Source of the DNA: Promethearchaeati archaeon
GTDB taxonomy: Archaea; Asgardarchaeota; Heimdallarchaeia; Heimdallarchaeales; Heimdallarchaeaceae
DNA: 64,000 nucleotides
Direction: 5' to 3'
Assembly: GCA_013166775.1 (NCBI GenBank)
Contig: JABLTJ010000003.1
Location: 124,001-188,000 of the forward strand
Below, in pieces: positions 63,179 through 64,000 of this stretch. The notes under the pieces are model-generated. The model made no database searches and had not been told where the DNA came from. It saw nothing but the letters and a program-made list of their open reading frames with translations. Position 1 is the first letter of the stretch; each line of letters begins with the position of its first letter. The position numbers were made by a program, and so were the translations under genes.

Positions 63179-64000
63179 ATGAAAATTGAACAGCAAGAAT
63201 CTATAGTTAGTTCTGTACAATCTGAAGTTGCTGATAAATCAGAAAAAGATGAGATCAATTTTGAAGAGAATAAGAAACGTTTTCTGAGTATTGATTTATT
63301 TAGAGGTTTAGCAATTGTAGGAATGGTTTTTGTCAATATTCTTACTGAGTTTGATAATACTCCTAGCTGGTCTAAACACGCTGTAGATTATGGTTTAACT
63401 TATGTAGATTTAATCGCTCCTTTCTTTATTTTTGCAATATCTTTGACTTATAAAATGTCCTTTGATAGTACATTGAAGAGAGAAGGTTATGTGAAAACAT
63501 ATACAAAATTTGTCACACGATATGGTGCCTTAGTGGGTTTTGGATTCATAGGAACTCTCTCTATCTTCACAAATGAAGGAATAAAATTTTCTTGGGGGGT
63601 TTTGCAAGCTATAGGTTATGCTGGTATTTTTACACTATTCTTTATTCTTCTTCCAAGAATTGTCAGATTTGTAATTGGTATAGGAACATTAGTTGGATAC
63701 CAATTTATCCTTAATATTTCAGTAGAAGTAGAAGGTGCAATGATGACTTTAGCAGATTTGAATTTACTAGATGAACACGGGGGAGTAATAGGTGGGATTG
63801 GTTATGCAGCCTTGATGTTAACAGGTACAGCTATCATAGATGATTTTAGAGAAAAAAGAAAACTTCCAATACTAGTTAGTGGAGTTGTTTTTTCAGCTAT
63901 TGGAACAACAATTCATTATATCTGGAAGTTCAAAGGAGTTCCACTTTATGGAGGATTGTCTAAGGAAAGAATGACAGTATCTTATGTGTTCCTTACATTG
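63179..64000 (+). CDS. YeiB/HGSNAT-like membrane acyltransferase, 3' partial
   Basis: The frame is open from ATG 63179 to the window end (274 codons). A polar N-terminus (1-35) precedes the signature RFLSIDLFRGLAIVGMVFVN (about 37-56) of the heparan-alpha-glucosaminide N-acetyltransferase/YeiB (DUF5009/DUF1624-like) family, with repeated hydrophobic helices after it. Such proteins move acyl groups across membranes onto sugars. The conserved His usually found near the first external loop is not certain here. The rest of the gene lies beyond the window. It is divergent from the four-helix protein gene. Confidence 0.78.
   Translation, partial: MKIEQQESIVSSVQSEVADKSEKDEINFEENKKRFLSIDLFRGLAIVGMVFVNILTEFDNTPSWSKHAVDYGLTYVDLIAPFFIFAISLTYKMSFDSTLKREGYVKTYTKFVTRYGALVGFGFIGTLSIFTNEGIKFSWGVLQAIGYAGIFTLFFILLPRIVRFVIGIGTLVGYQFILNISVEVEGAMMTLADLNLLDEHGGVIGGIGYAALMLTGTAIIDDFREKRKLPILVSGVVFSAIGTTIHYIWKFKGVPLYGGLSKERMTVSYVFLTL

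Noticed and set aside
1..64000. CRISPR array, insertion sequences or prophage
   Set aside because: No regularly spaced repeats, transposase, integrase catalytic domain or phage structural gene was seen on either strand.

Overview
The window is AT-rich, gene-dense and archaeal in style. Many genes start at ATG immediately downstream of a TATA-like box (for example before 17180, 46041 and 54294), Shine-Dalgarno motifs are only occasional, GTG/TTG starts are frequent, and secreted proteins end in one membrane helix plus a Lys/Arg tail. Several proteins look closest to eukaryotic families: a SIRT6/7-like sirtuin, a CWH43/PGAP2IP-like membrane nuclease-fold protein, an Arg/Ser-rich zinc-knuckle protein and a TPR protein with a longin/roadblock-like C-terminus. 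That mix suggests an Asgard archaeon, perhaps of the Heimdallarchaeia. This is inference: no rRNA, tRNA or ribosomal protein gene was seen.

Layout. 1-3005: end of a xanthine-dehydrogenase-type molybdenum hydroxylase and its XdhC maturation factor. 3149-12701: membrane proteins, an Ntn-type asparaginase, a DMT exporter, an ABC-2 exporter opposite a lipoprotein-like partner, an alpha/beta hydrolase and an MFS transporter. 12896-20883: a surface beta-helix protein, zinc-ribbon membrane proteins, a HAD phosphatase, a nitrilase-family amidase, an orphan DNA methyltransferase, dodecin and the sirtuin. 20999-28481: the TPR sensor-like protein, two acetyltransferases, the CWH43-like protein, a SagB-type nitroreductase and a DinB-like protein. 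28615-36573: a block of peptidases/amidohydrolases (M20 twice, M28, S9) ending in a decayed beta-lactamase-family gene. 36674-46040: the zinc-knuckle protein, an acetyltransferase, a DUF362 protein, a C45-like amidase, a repeat-bearing surface protein and a class III aminotransferase.

46041-53459 looks like carbohydrate/aldehyde metabolism: a flavodoxin-like protein, two aldo/keto reductases, an FGGY sugar kinase and, tail to tail with it, a fusion of a 2-hydroxyacid dehydrogenase with a class II (fuculose-phosphate type) aldolase. 53473-57348 holds an SCP2-domain membrane protein, a tiny TGA-interrupted membrane ORF and a TetR-controlled operon (four-helix membrane protein with an apparent frameshift, TetR regulator, phytoene-desaturase-like flavoprotein) with matching palindromic operators. 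57528-58436 is NAD synthase.

The most striking locus is 58675-62653: a SAM methyltransferase overlaps by 4 nt a single protein that joins an HgcA-like corrinoid domain (cap-helix cysteine in an NVWCAA motif), membrane helices and an HgcB-like double-cluster ferredoxin. A membrane-anchored Ntn amidase and another membrane protein follow. The window ends inside a YeiB/HGSNAT-like membrane acyltransferase. No CRISPR array, insertion sequence, integrase gene or prophage was found.
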